Shown here in pieces: positions 7,881-14,874 of a DNA stretch of 20,418 bases (positions are counted from its first letter, which is position 1; each line of letters begins with the position of its first letter). The notes below the pieces were generated by a model. The model was given only the letters and a program-made list of their open reading frames with translations. It had not been told where the DNA came from and did not search any database. The DNA lies in contig JAJZOT010000002.1 in the NCBI GenBank assembly GCA_021847855.1, positions 1 to 20,418 on the forward strand, in the 5' to 3' direction. Position numbers and translations under genes: made by a program. This DNA is from Thermoplasmata archaeon (lineage in GTDB: Archaea > Thermoplasmatota > Thermoplasmata > Thermoplasmatales > Thermoplasmataceae).

Positions 7881-7896
7881 CCCTTAATTGTTAGGG
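7881..7896. promoter_or_regulatory. Inverted-repeat operator, copy 2 (upstream of DUF2249-cupin)
   Basis: CCCTTAATTGTTAGGG: CCCTTA-N4-TTAGGG, one mismatch from a perfect dyad. Its edge nearest the gene is 35 bp from the ATG at 7846, the spacing shared by most copies. Confidence 0.75.
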
Positions 7897-7937
7897 AGCA
7901 GTTGAATAATGGAATCTACAGGCCAATAAATGCGAAT

Positions 7938-7959
7938 GGGATGCGAGAGACAGCATCCC
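7938..7959 (-). terminator. Hairpin downstream of the NnrS-like gene
   Basis: GGGATGC (7938-7944) and GCATCCC (7953-7959) form a perfect 7-bp stem with an 8-nt loop, starting 12 nt after the stop codon of the NnrS-like gene. No long U-run follows, so it may stabilise or process the mRNA 3' end and not terminate by itself. Confidence 0.45.
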
Positions 7960-7970
7960 CGAGCTCCACA

Positions 7971-9131
7971 TCACAGGGAGGTTGATGTTCTTGAAGTAGA
8001 AGGCAAGATGACTCTCTTAAGATTGAAAATGAATGCTATTATTGCAATTACCAAGATGTATCCCGATAGATATGAAATGAGGTTGATGATGTAATTAGAA
8101 CCAACGCCTAAATCTCCACAAACCCTCATCGCTGTAGCTAAAGTAATGATTACAATGGGATAAAACGTCACCCTATCCTGGGCCGCATTCTTTTTCAATG
8201 TCATCGGGAATATTATCGGGCTATGAGTCACAATGAAAGTTCCGATGAACCCGATAGCAATAGAATGTGTAGCCGCATCCAGTATATCTTCAGAAGTAGT
8301 TAACTGAAGGGCAAAAAGGGCTAGACCAAGCAATAGCCAGAAATAGGCAATTATCACACCAATTCTCAGATAAACTTGAAACTTCCCCTGTCTAGGACTC
8401 CTGTGAAAAGATGGATCGAATCTCAAGGCAGTGAATATCATGAAGAGCAGTATAACTATCGATGAACCCATTATTATGCTCCCTTTTACGGGCTGAGGAT
8501 ACTCAACAGATGCAAAGGCGGTTATCACGATAATCCAAGATAGTGCTGCTTGAATTGCTATGATTTTCTTGTCCATTCCCCGAATAAACCCAAGCTCAAC
8601 CCTTTCTGCTACTATGTAAATGACGGGGAAAAGTAAAGCAAGATACGTAAGCTTGATGTTCATCCAGATAGTCGAGCTCAAATTTGCAAATGCGGTAAGG
8701 GTAATTGCAACAGCGGATGCACCGAACATCCATCGTATTCCTGCTACACTGTGACCCATTTTGCTTGTCAGGAAGTGAAGAAAAAAGATAGATGATATTA
8801 TGACAAACCCTAGTCCAATATCAATTAAAGCCGGACTAGCCATTAAGTATCCAGAAGAAGTAATTGCGGTTCCTGAAAAGAGGAAAATGATAATTGGCCT
8901 GGAAATTCTGACCCTGTTCAGAAGTTTGAACTTCTCCATGCTCTCTAACTTCTCAGTTACTAGAAGTCCTCCAACTACCCCAAAGATCATGATATCCGGG
9001 TGAAACAGTATATCGTCTGTAAGGGAGGGATTAGCGCCATAGCCAGAAGAGGATGCTAATGCAGAAAACCCGATCAAAATGCCAATGACGAGTGAAAATG
9101 CTGAAAGAAACAACCCAACATAGACTATCAT
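7971..9131 (-). CDS. NnrS-like multi-helix membrane protein
   Basis: A 386-residue, about 12-helix membrane protein. An early helix holds LFHPDIMIFGVVGGLLVTEK (H44), which resembles the HP-x-LM-x-x-G-F signature of NnrS proteins. Further histidines that could bind heme lie in TSKMGHSVAG, DAATHSIAIGF and FIVTHSP. NnrS proteins are heme- and copper-containing membrane proteins induced by and protective against NO stress in bacteria, so the call agrees with the qNOR and hemerythrin neighbours; the match to this archaeal version is by motif and layout only. The ATG at 9131 has no clear Shine-Dalgarno. The operator copy lies 82 bp upstream, farther than for other genes, so this transcript probably has a leader of 40-50 nt. 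A hairpin follows the stop. Confidence 0.7.
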   Translation of the reverse strand: MIVYVGLFLSAFSLVIGILIGFSALASSSGYGANPSLTDDILFHPDIMIFGVVGGLLVTEKLESMEKFKLLNRVRISRPIIIFLFSGTAITSSGYLMASPALIDIGLGFVIISSIFFLHFLTSKMGHSVAGIRWMFGASAVAITLTAFANLSSTIWMNIKLTYLALLFPVIYIVAERVELGFIRGMDKKIIAIQAALSWIIVITAFASVEYPQPVKGSIIMGSSIVILLFMIFTALRFDPSFHRSPRQGKFQVYLRIGVIIAYFWLLLGLALFALQLTTSEDILDAATHSIAIGFIGTFIVTHSPIIFPMTLKKNAAQDRVTFYPIVIITLATAMRVCGDLGVGSNYIINLISYLSGYILVIAIIAFIFNLKRVILPSTSRTSTSL

Positions 9132-9212
9132 ATGCGGACCTTTGTTAAATTTCTTTGAATCTGAAGTATTTGAGTACGTGGTCTTCCATCACGAAACAGG
9201 TTTAATCCTAAT

Positions 9213-9228
9213 CCCTAAGATATTAGGA
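9213..9228. promoter_or_regulatory. Inverted-repeat operator, copy 3 (upstream of NnrS-like gene)
   Basis: CCCTAAGATATTAGGA: CCCTAA-N4-TTAGGA, one outer mismatch. It lies 82 bp upstream of the NnrS-like start, with a TATA-like ATTAAAC just downstream on the minus strand, which suggests transcription starts well before the gene. Confidence 0.7.
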
Positions 9229-9282
9229 GGATTCAAGTGACGACTTTTTCTCTTGAAATAGTAATTTGTGCAGGTAATAATA

Positions 9283-9693
9283 TCAGTCCAACCTAGTTGA
9301 TGAAAGGTCTACCACGTGGATAGATGTAGCAATTACCAAGAGGATAAGGCCTGAATAAACAAGGTACACGCCCAAATGACCATTTAGTCCAATAAAGGCA
9401 GCTATGGTACCTGTATTCAGCAAAATGATTTCAGATACTATAAGTGAACGCTTGAATTCTTTCCTATTTCCGTAGGAAGGTATCATTATATTGGTAATCC
9501 CAAATACCATCGATCCAACAAATCCAAACAACCATAGGATGTAGATGGCATCCCTGTTTAGATTGGCAAATGGTAGAAAACTGAGGATCATAGCAACCAG
9601 TCCAGCAAGAAGATAGAGGAAGGCTTCAGTGGTGTATATTAGATTCAGTTTGATATAACCCTTGCTAATATTAGACGTTCTGCTGACGCTCAT
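9283..9693 (-). CDS. Four-helix membrane protein of unknown function
   Basis: A 136-residue protein with four predicted membrane helices (about 18-42, 49-72, 84-104 and 109-128). The second helix, ILWLFGFVGSMVFGITNIMI followed by PSYGNR, recalls the L-x-x-x-GF-x-x-x-MI-x-G-x-x-x-x-x-P-x-F-x-G pattern of NnrS and heme-copper-oxidase-like membrane proteins, but the histidine expected in that pattern is absent (asparagine/isoleucine instead). It could be a non-heme-binding partner of the NnrS-like protein encoded next to it on the same strand. Its own operator lies 42 bp upstream, and a TATA-like TATTAAATAAG about 24 bp before the ATG suggests a leaderless mRNA. No named family is claimed. Confidence 0.75.
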   Translation of the reverse strand: MSVSRTSNISKGYIKLNLIYTTEAFLYLLAGLVAMILSFLPFANLNRDAIYILWLFGFVGSMVFGITNIMIPSYGNRKEFKRSLIVSEIILLNTGTIAAFIGLNGHLGVYLVYSGLILLVIATSIHVVDLSSTRLD

Positions 9694-9734
9694 GTAACCA
9701 GGATTTCCATACTTATTTAATATATTAACCGAGT

Positions 9735-9750
9735 CCCTAAAACCTTAGGA
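9735..9750. promoter_or_regulatory. Inverted-repeat operator, copy 4 (upstream of four-helix membrane protein)
   Basis: CCCTAAAACCTTAGGA: CCCTAA-N4-TTAGGA, 42 bp upstream of the minus-strand ATG at 9693. It shares a divergent intergenic region with copy 5, which serves the opposite gene. Confidence 0.75.
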
Positions 9751-9785
9751 ACGCAGTATCAGCAGTACTTCAATCGCCTCTAAAT

Positions 9786-9801
9786 CCCTTAAGACATAGG
9801 G
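9786..9801. promoter_or_regulatory. Inverted-repeat operator, copy 5 (upstream of hemerythrin-like 2)
   Basis: CCCTTAAGACATAGGG: CCCTTA-N4-ATAGGG. It ends 20 bp before the ATG at 9821 and exactly 35 bp before the in-frame ATG at 9836, which suggests the latter is the true start. Confidence 0.75.
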
Positions 9802-9820
9802 ATTAGATAATAGATTTGTA

Positions 9821-10309
9821 ATGTCTTTACAACTTATGAAGCCAAGATTACGACCTTTGGAAGACCTTATGGTCGAATTGGAGGGGGAACATGATGCTAT
9901 ATGCTCTGCAGTTAGCAAGGCAGAAAATGAAGTCGAAAAATCAAATTACCAGAATGGAGCAGAAATATTCAAGAAAGTGGTCGAATTACTCTCTCAGCAC
10001 ACAATAGACGAACAAAGATCCCTCTTAGGATACCTCATTGAAAAGCTTGGAAGAGATGGATCTGAACAGGACATAGAAATTATGAGAGGTCAGACCCAGA
10101 TAATGAACCTCGTGAAGAAGATCTCCGCGTCTTTGGCAAATGGGAATAGGGCTGAGGCGACTGACATCGAAAATCTCAGGATTCTGCTTAAGGATCAATT
10201 TATCCGTGAAAAATCGCTATTCCAGCAGGCATCCTCCTTTATAGATAACGAACTGAAAGAGGAATATTTCAATGAAGTGGATAGGTACGTAAATGAAGGG
10301 GGAAAGTGA
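9821..10309 (+). CDS. Hemerythrin-like protein 2 with degenerate metal ligands
   Basis: A 162-residue helical-bundle protein related to the other two hemerythrin-like proteins here. It keeps H24 (EGEHDAI), H60 and E64 (QHTIDE) and E130. However, Q91 (RGQTQIMNLV) and Q126 (LLKDQFIRE) stand where the homologues have histidine; compare SEHRTMQNLV in protein 3 and LLKDHNNSE in protein 1. A normal five- or six-ligand diiron site is therefore unlikely; it may bind one metal or none, or act as a regulatory or scaffold protein. The operator spacing points to a start at the ATG at 9836, which removes five residues and leaves the bundle intact. It is divergent from the four-helix membrane protein, and T-rich sequence follows the stop. 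Confidence 0.75.
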   Translation: MSLQLMKPRLRPLEDLMVELEGEHDAICSAVSKAENEVEKSNYQNGAEIFKKVVELLSQHTIDEQRSLLGYLIEKLGRDGSEQDIEIMRGQTQIMNLVKKISASLANGNRAEATDIENLRILLKDQFIREKSLFQQASSFIDNELKEEYFNEVDRYVNEGGK

Positions 10310-10322
10310 GAGTTAACATAAC

Positions 10323-10357
10323 ATTTCTTCTAAATTGTTGTTTTTCATTGTTTCTTC
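10323..10357 (+). terminator. T-rich terminator after hemerythrin-like 2
   Basis: Several T-tracts (TTTCTTCTAAATTG, then TTGTTTTTCATTG, then TTTCTTC) begin about 14 bp after the stop codon, as usual for archaeal U-rich intrinsic termination. Confidence 0.45.
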
Positions 10358-10491
10358 ATGGATAAATGTTGCTGGCTTCAGTGCATTTAATTGCTAGTGT
10401 AGATGGTTATATACCGATACAATTAATCAAGCCAGGATCCTGATTGGATAGCAACCTCAATTACTCAACCACACTATTTTCGAAATTTCAC

Positions 10492-10512
10492 AAAACTTAA
10501 AAAATTAAAAAA
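10492..10512 (-). terminator. U-rich terminator after the pyruvate oxidase gene
   Basis: On the minus strand the sequence reads TTTTTTAATTTTTTAAGTTTT starting about 20 bp after the stop codon, a typical archaeal U-tract terminator in a convergent gap. Confidence 0.55.
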
Positions 10513-10532
10513 GGTAGTTTGAATCTCTGAAA

Positions 10533-12206
10533 TTAAGTATTGATTTCCGGATCGTATCCTACCCTTTCCCTTATACTTGCAATCAAGTAGCCTTTTGCCT
10601 GCTCAAAAGTAACATGTGGTGGCATAGGCTTTAAGTTAGGGTCTGTGATTGCCTCTAGTAGGAATGGTCCTTTGCTCTCCATCAAACTTTTTACTCCATC
10701 TTTTACCTCCTTGCTGTCCCTCAAAGTCAGTGAATCTATTCCGTAAGCTTTTGCAAGGATGGAAAAGTTTGGATTCACTAGGTCTACTCCCCATTCCGGA
10801 TATCCCAGGACCTCCTGCTCATATTTTATCATGGCGAGCTTGCTGTTATTGAATACAACAATCTTCACGGGAAGATTATATTTTTTGACCGTCGAGAGCT
10901 CCATTGCAGTCATACTAAAACCTCCGTCACCTACAGCTGACAGCACCTGCCTTCCTGCGGACATCGACACCCCTATGGCACCAGGCAGGGCACATCCCAT
11001 TGACGCTAGTGCGCCGGAAAAGAGGAATCTTTGTCCGGCAGATGCATTAAAATGCTTGGCTATCCAGACAGTGGTATTGCCGGTATCTGTGACAACTACC
11101 GCATCCTTGTCTGCATACTCAGAAAGTGCCCTTGAAAGGAGGGCCGGGTTAACTGCCCCAGTTTCTGCTTCCTCAGATTCCCTTAATTCCTTCTTCCACG
11201 CATTCACCGATCTTTCGAACTCTCTGTAGTACTTGCTCTCTTTTTCTTCAACTGCACTCGGTGCAGAACGAAGGAAATAATGAGCATCCGAATGGATCGG
11301 TACGTCTACTGGAAACTCATTACCAAGATTCCTTGGGTCGATGTCCACCTGAATCATTTTGATATCCCTGGGAACGAATTTCCGGTATGGGAAGGTGGAC
11401 CCTATCTCTATTACGAGGTCAGATCCATTGATAGCCTCAACAGATGGACGGGAACCTAGGAGACCAAGTCCGCCCAGTACCTGCTTGGAATCATCAGAAA
11501 GTATGCCCTTGCCGAGCAGTGCGTAAATTATAGGCGCTCCAATCTTCTCTGAGAATTCCAGCAAACTGTCCTTTTCATGTAGTGCTCCACTGCCTATCAA
11601 TAATATTGGATGTCTGCTGCTGTTGATCAATTTTATAGCGGCACCCTTGTCGTAAGCTATGGTCCCTGAGACTATCTCTGTATTAGCAATTCTAGGAGGC
11701 TCTACCTTCTTCATCAGTATGTTTACTGGGAAGTTGAGATGGGCTACTCCCCTCAGCATCTTGGCCTCCCTGATCGCCTTAGAGATAAGATAAGGGGCTG
11801 TTACTGGATCAATGACCATTTTATTGAAAACTGCTACGTCATCGAACAGCTTGACCAGGTTCACTTCCTGATGATAATCCTCCCCGTAGAGATCGCTCCT
11901 GACCTGTCCGGTAATAGCTATAACTGGTGCCTTGTCAGTCTTTGCATCGTACAACCCATTGATCAAGTGTATGGAACCTGGTCCTGACGTTCCGAAACAA
12001 GCAGCAGGCCTCCCATTGAACTTTGCATCGAATGAAGCGGCAAATGCACCTCCCTCTTCGTGCCTGACCTGTACATACCTTAGGGATTTGTTTCTACGAA
12101 TTGCTTCAACAAATGGGTCAATCGAATCTCCTGGGACGCCGTATGCTCTCTTAACCCCTCCCATAACAAGGTAGTCAACCAATATGTCTGCAACAGTCTT
12201 ATTCAT
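10533..12206 (-). CDS. poxB: Pyruvate oxidase-type ThDP-dependent enzyme
   Basis: A 557-residue ThDP enzyme with the full POX/AHAS layout. The N-terminal Pyr domain has GVPGDSIDPF and the catalytic glutamate in RHEEGGAFAA. A central nucleotide/FAD-type domain includes LLIGSGA and IEIGSTFPYRKF. The C-terminal PP domain has the Mg-ThDP motif GDGGFSMTAMELSTVKKY, ending in NN about 29 residues later. Most likely it is pyruvate:quinone oxidoreductase (pyruvate to acetate + CO2, with electrons to quinone). An acetolactate synthase-like or other ThDP oxidase role cannot be excluded, but no small AHAS subunit or ilv gene is nearby. The frame opens at a GTG (12215), but ATG 12206 gives the usual M-x-K-TVAD start. 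A 20-bp palindrome lies just before the ATG, and a perfect operator copy lies 45 bp upstream. With NDH-2 it would feed electrons to quinone for qNOR. Confidence 0.82.
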   Translation of the reverse strand: MNKTVADILVDYLVMGGVKRAYGVPGDSIDPFVEAIRRNKSLRYVQVRHEEGGAFAASFDAKFNGRPAACFGTSGPGSIHLINGLYDAKTDKAPVIAITGQVRSDLYGEDYHQEVNLVKLFDDVAVFNKMVIDPVTAPYLISKAIREAKMLRGVAHLNFPVNILMKKVEPPRIANTEIVSGTIAYDKGAAIKLINSSRHPILLIGSGALHEKDSLLEFSEKIGAPIIYALLGKGILSDDSKQVLGGLGLLGSRPSVEAINGSDLVIEIGSTFPYRKFVPRDIKMIQVDIDPRNLGNEFPVDVPIHSDAHYFLRSAPSAVEEKESKYYREFERSVNAWKKELRESEEAETGAVNPALLSRALSEYADKDAVVVTDTGNTTVWIAKHFNASAGQRFLFSGALASMGCALPGAIGVSMSAGRQVLSAVGDGGFSMTAMELSTVKKYNLPVKIVVFNNSKLAMIKYEQEVLGYPEWGVDLVNPNFSILAKAYGIDSLTLRDSKEVKDGVKSLMESKGPFLLEAITDPNLKPMPPHVTFEQAKGYLIASIRERVGYDPEINT

Positions 12207-12210
12207 GATT

Positions 12211-12230
12211 ATCACTTTTTATAAAGTGAT
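12211..12230. promoter_or_regulatory. Palindrome immediately upstream of the pyruvate oxidase start
   Basis: ATCACTTT-TTAT-AAAGTGAT, perfect 8-bp arms with a 4-bp spacer, ending 5 bp before the ATG (12206). It contains the TATA-like TTTATAAA of this promoter region. It could be a repressor operator over the TATA box or, if transcription starts upstream, an RNA hairpin in the leader. It is distinct from the 16-bp operator 20 bp farther up. Confidence 0.6.
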
Positions 12231-12250
12231 TCAGTAGGAACATTCCTGAC

Positions 12251-12266
12251 CCCTAAAATCTTAGGG
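12251..12266. promoter_or_regulatory. Inverted-repeat operator, copy 6 (upstream of pyruvate oxidase)
   Basis: CCCTAAAATCTTAGGG, a perfect CCCTAA-N4-TTAGGG dyad, 45 bp from ATG 12206 and 36 bp from the in-frame GTG at 12215. It lies in the divergent region shared with the AhpD-like gene, whose start is 127 bp away. Confidence 0.78.
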
Positions 12267-12392
12267 TCTCGTTGCAATGAAGACTAAATATACTATTCTC
12301 TTCGCTGTCATTTATTGATAAGTTATTTTTCAGGTCACGAATATGATTTATTGATGTTATACTCTCAGCCTTAAGAAGATCAGGAGAGACGT

Positions 12393-12845
12393 ATGATGAG
12401 AATTGATTATGGCATTGTGGCACCAAATGCTGGAAAGGCGATACTTGGTTTAAAAGAGTTTGTTAGGACAATAGGTCTGGACGAACCACTTATCAGTTTG
12501 ATTGAGATCAGAGCTTCCCAAATAAATGGATGTGCTTACTGCTTGGATATGCACACCCAGGACGCAATTGCTCTTGGGGAGAAAGAACAGCGCATTTTCT
12601 GCATTAGTGCGTGGAGGGAAGCCCCCTTCTATTCAGATAGGGAGAGGCTGACTCTGGAACTCACTGAAGCAGTTACAAAAATATCGGAAAATGGAGTTGG
12701 CGACGATCTCTACAACCGGGTTTTGGCCAATTTTAGTGAACAGGAATTCATTGGTTTGGTAATGGCTATAAATACGATAAACTGCTGGAACAGACTTTCT
12801 ATCTCATGCGGATTAACCGCTGGAATGTATAAGCGGAGCCAATAA
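12393..12845 (+). CDS. AhpD-like / carboxymuconolactone decarboxylase-family protein
   Basis: A 150-residue protein of the AhpD-like all-helical fold. The redox motif NGCAYCLDMH gives C47-x-x-C50-x3-H54, the peroxidatic/resolving cysteine pair of alkylhydroperoxidase-D-type proteins. The following DAIALGE and the C-terminal LVMAINTINCWNRLSISCGL are also typical. The likely role is a peroxidase or disulfide reductase protecting against oxidative or peroxynitrite-type stress; the partner is unknown. Tandem ATGs at 12393 and 12396 make the start uncertain by one codon, and GGAGAG precedes them at a Shine-Dalgarno-like distance. It is transcribed away from the pyruvate oxidase gene. No operator copy at the usual spacing was found, so its place in the regulon is open. 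Confidence 0.85.
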   Translation: MMRIDYGIVAPNAGKAILGLKEFVRTIGLDEPLISLIEIRASQINGCAYCLDMHTQDAIALGEKEQRIFCISAWREAPFYSDRERLTLELTEAVTKISENGVGDDLYNRVLANFSEQEFIGLVMAINTINCWNRLSISCGLTAGMYKRSQ

Positions 12846-12854
12846 TTAAGAAAG

Positions 12855-12877
12855 CAAGGTCCGCAAATCCAACCTTG
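12855..12877. terminator. Small hairpin between convergent AhpD-like and NDH-2 genes
   Basis: CAAGGT (12855-12860) and ACCTTG (12872-12877) can form a 6-bp stem with an 11-nt loop in the 46-bp gap between two convergent stop codons. A bidirectional 3'-end function is possible; no U-run is present. Confidence 0.25.
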
Positions 12878-12891
12878 AGTCCAGAATGAGG

Positions 12892-14223
12892 TCACGTCGA
12901 ATCGAAGAATATGTCCTTATGTAATAGAGAGAAGATCCAGTCAGATAGGACCTCGAACTTATTTCTAACAGTTGATATCCGCCAGAGATGAATAAAGCGC
13001 CATAAGAACCATGCAGGGAAGCCCGTCAGTATGAAGCCATGGGAGAATCTGCAAATCCCGGAAAATCTCCCTGTCGACAGGAAAGTCCCGTGGTCGCGAT
13101 ACTTAAATTCGATGTTAGGATGCCTTCCGTTAAATTCTTGTGCGAATTTAATCCCAAGGTATTCCCCTTCTTGTATGGCAGCTGCCGCCGTTTGCGGAAC
13201 GGAGGGCTCACCTAGTTTCACGAGCGGCATGGCTGAGTCTCCTATTGCATATACTTGAACCAACGATGGGACTCTTAGAAAATTGTCAACTGTCAATCTA
13301 TACCCACTGCCATCTGCAAGTTTCATCTTAAGTGTGGAGACAACGGAATTTGTTTTTAGTCCAGCGGTCCAGAAGACATTACTAGTCTGGATATGACTCC
13401 CATCTGAAAACCTTACCTCAGAACCAGTAATCTCCACAACCTTACGGCCAAGGAGCAGTTCTACCCCCTTTTGCTTAACTATCCTGGACAGCTCTTCAGA
13501 AAATCTTCCGTCAATATTCTTCATTAATTTGTCTTGAGCTTCCACTAGGACAACCTTGGGCATTAATCCCCTTTGCCCATGATTTCTATTCAAATCGTCT
13601 ACAAATTCTAGAAGGGATGTTGAAAGTTCAACGCCTGTGGCCCCACCGCCAATTACCACAAATGTTAGGAGAGAACCTACAGCCTCTCCATCATCAATCC
13701 TGGACACTGCTTCTTTGTAGGATTCTAACACGCTATTCCTCGCTTTCTCCCCATCCTTTATGCTCTTAAGGGGTATGCTGTGCTCCTTCACTCCGGGTAT
13801 ACCAAAGTCATTGCATTCGGAACCCAGTGCAATCACAAGTCGGTCGTAGTGTAGGGTCCCTTTTGTCGTTACGACTTCATTCCTCTCAGGAATTAACTCA
13901 ACGGTATCTGCCTCAATGAACCTATAGCCGAGGTCCTCAACAGTGCAGCAAATTGGATTGGAAATATGATATCCATAGACCTTTCCGGTAGCAACTTCGT
14001 ATAACAGTGGGGAGAATGTCATATAGCTCCTGGAGTTTACTGCGATCAAGTCAATTGCTTTCTTGGCATTCTCACTTATCTCCCTATTGAAAGTCGATAT
14101 AAAGGAAGAACCAGCAAAGCCTGTTCCTAGGACAACTACGGTAGGTATCCCTTCTCTGCTTTGCCTTCCGTCCCCTGAACTCCCTAGTGATTGATTTCGA
14201 GTCCTTTCTGCAGAATCTGACAT
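12892..14223 (-). CDS. ndh: Type II NADH:quinone oxidoreductase (NDH-2)
   Basis: A 443-residue single-subunit flavoprotein that oxidises NADH and reduces quinone without pumping protons. The FAD Rossmann motif is VVVLGTGFAGSSF (G33-x-G35-x-x-G38). The NADH-binding motif is FVVIGGGATGVELS (G192-x-G194-x-x-G197). The second FAD contact is VYAIGDSA, followed by the quinone-side PQTAAAAIQEGEYLG. The C-terminal stretch GFILTGFPAWFLWRFIHLW is hydrophobic and aromatic, typical of the NDH-2 membrane anchor. A 27-residue polar N-terminal extension precedes the Rossmann fold. The shared operator sits 36 bp upstream of the ATG, so this dehydrogenase is expected to be co-induced with the NO-response genes, supplying quinol for qNOR. 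A sulfide:quinone reductase is less likely, because no conserved cysteine pair is seen. Confidence 0.88.
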   Translation of the reverse strand: MSDSAERTRNQSLGSSGDGRQSREGIPTVVVLGTGFAGSSFISTFNREISENAKKAIDLIAVNSRSYMTFSPLLYEVATGKVYGYHISNPICCTVEDLGYRFIEADTVELIPERNEVVTTKGTLHYDRLVIALGSECNDFGIPGVKEHSIPLKSIKDGEKARNSVLESYKEAVSRIDDGEAVGSLLTFVVIGGGATGVELSTSLLEFVDDLNRNHGQRGLMPKVVLVEAQDKLMKNIDGRFSEELSRIVKQKGVELLLGRKVVEITGSEVRFSDGSHIQTSNVFWTAGLKTNSVVSTLKMKLADGSGYRLTVDNFLRVPSLVQVYAIGDSAMPLVKLGEPSVPQTAAAAIQEGEYLGIKFAQEFNGRHPNIEFKYRDHGTFLSTGRFSGICRFSHGFILTGFPAWFLWRFIHLWRISTVRNKFEVLSDWIFSLLHKDIFFDST

Positions 14224-14258
14224 AAAACGGTAATCGACCTATCTGTGATACCTCTAAT

Positions 14259-14274
14259 CCCATAAAGGATAGGG
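14259..14274. promoter_or_regulatory. Inverted-repeat operator, copy 7 (upstream of NDH-2)
   Basis: CCCATAAAGGATAGGG: CCCATA-N4-ATAGGG, 36 bp upstream of the minus-strand ATG at 14223. It is paired with copy 8, which serves the divergent hemerythrin gene. Confidence 0.7.
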
Positions 14275-14315
14275 ACTGCTTCCTCCGTTGAATTTAGAAA
14301 CAGGAGGAAGCCAAC

Positions 14316-14331
14316 CCCTTAGCATTTTGGG
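14316..14331. promoter_or_regulatory. Inverted-repeat operator, copy 8 (upstream of hemerythrin-like 3)
   Basis: CCCTTAGCATTTTGGG: CCCTTA-N4-TTTGGG, with the outer CCC/GGG intact. It ends 35 bp before the plus-strand ATG at 14366. Confidence 0.68.
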
Positions 14332-14365
14332 ATCATTCCCATAAGCAACCAATTGTTATTCGATT

Positions 14366-14830
14366 ATGGCTCATCATAGTAGCATATTGGATAGAGAGCA
14401 CGACGAGATTATCGAACAACTTGAGGACGCGTCCACAGGGGACAACGGAACATCGAGACTGTTCAGGGAAATGCGTTCAAAGTTCTTGACCCATCTTGAG
14501 AAGGAAAATGAGACTATAATCCCCCTCTTATCATATGTCAAGGAGACTGCAAACGGAGCGGGCATTGGAAAGAACTCAATTTATATAACAGCTGGGGAGA
14601 AGTTTAACAGGGAATCTGATACAATGGTCTCAGAACATAGGACAATGCAGAACTTGGTAGGGAATGTAATGGAACAGTTGAAGATTCATCCAGATGGGAA
14701 ACTGTCAAAACTAGCTAGGATTCTGCTGGAACATATAGAGTTTGAAGAGGAATTCCTCTATCCCTCAGCGAAGATGGCAGCGAGAACTATAAAATTGGAA
14801 CAGGAGACCAGTAGAATGACTGTGCGATAA
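14366..14830 (+). CDS. Hemerythrin-like (HHE) cation-binding protein 3
   Basis: A 154-residue cytoplasmic helical-bundle protein with a full diiron ligand set: H12 (DREHDEII), H43 and E47 (LTHLEKENE), H91 (SEHRTMQNLV), and H123 and E127 (LEHIEFEEEFLYP). The FLYP after the last helix is the family's usual LFP/LYP end. A role in O2 or NO binding or in repair of NO-damaged iron centres is inferred from family and context. It is divergent from NDH-2 with its own operator copy at 35 bp, and the mRNA is probably leaderless. It is the most canonical of the three hemerythrin-like proteins here. Confidence 0.85.
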   Translation: MAHHSSILDREHDEIIEQLEDASTGDNGTSRLFREMRSKFLTHLEKENETIIPLLSYVKETANGAGIGKNSIYITAGEKFNRESDTMVSEHRTMQNLVGNVMEQLKIHPDGKLSKLARILLEHIEFEEEFLYPSAKMAARTIKLEQETSRMTVR

Positions 14831-14874
14831 ATATCACAGGCTCGATAACACATAATGTACAGCGGTAGACTATA

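Noticed and set aside
10759..11229. Plus-strand open frame of 156 codons
   Set aside because: It is antisense to the well-supported pyruvate oxidase gene, and its product has a Ser/Pro/Thr-rich shadow composition.
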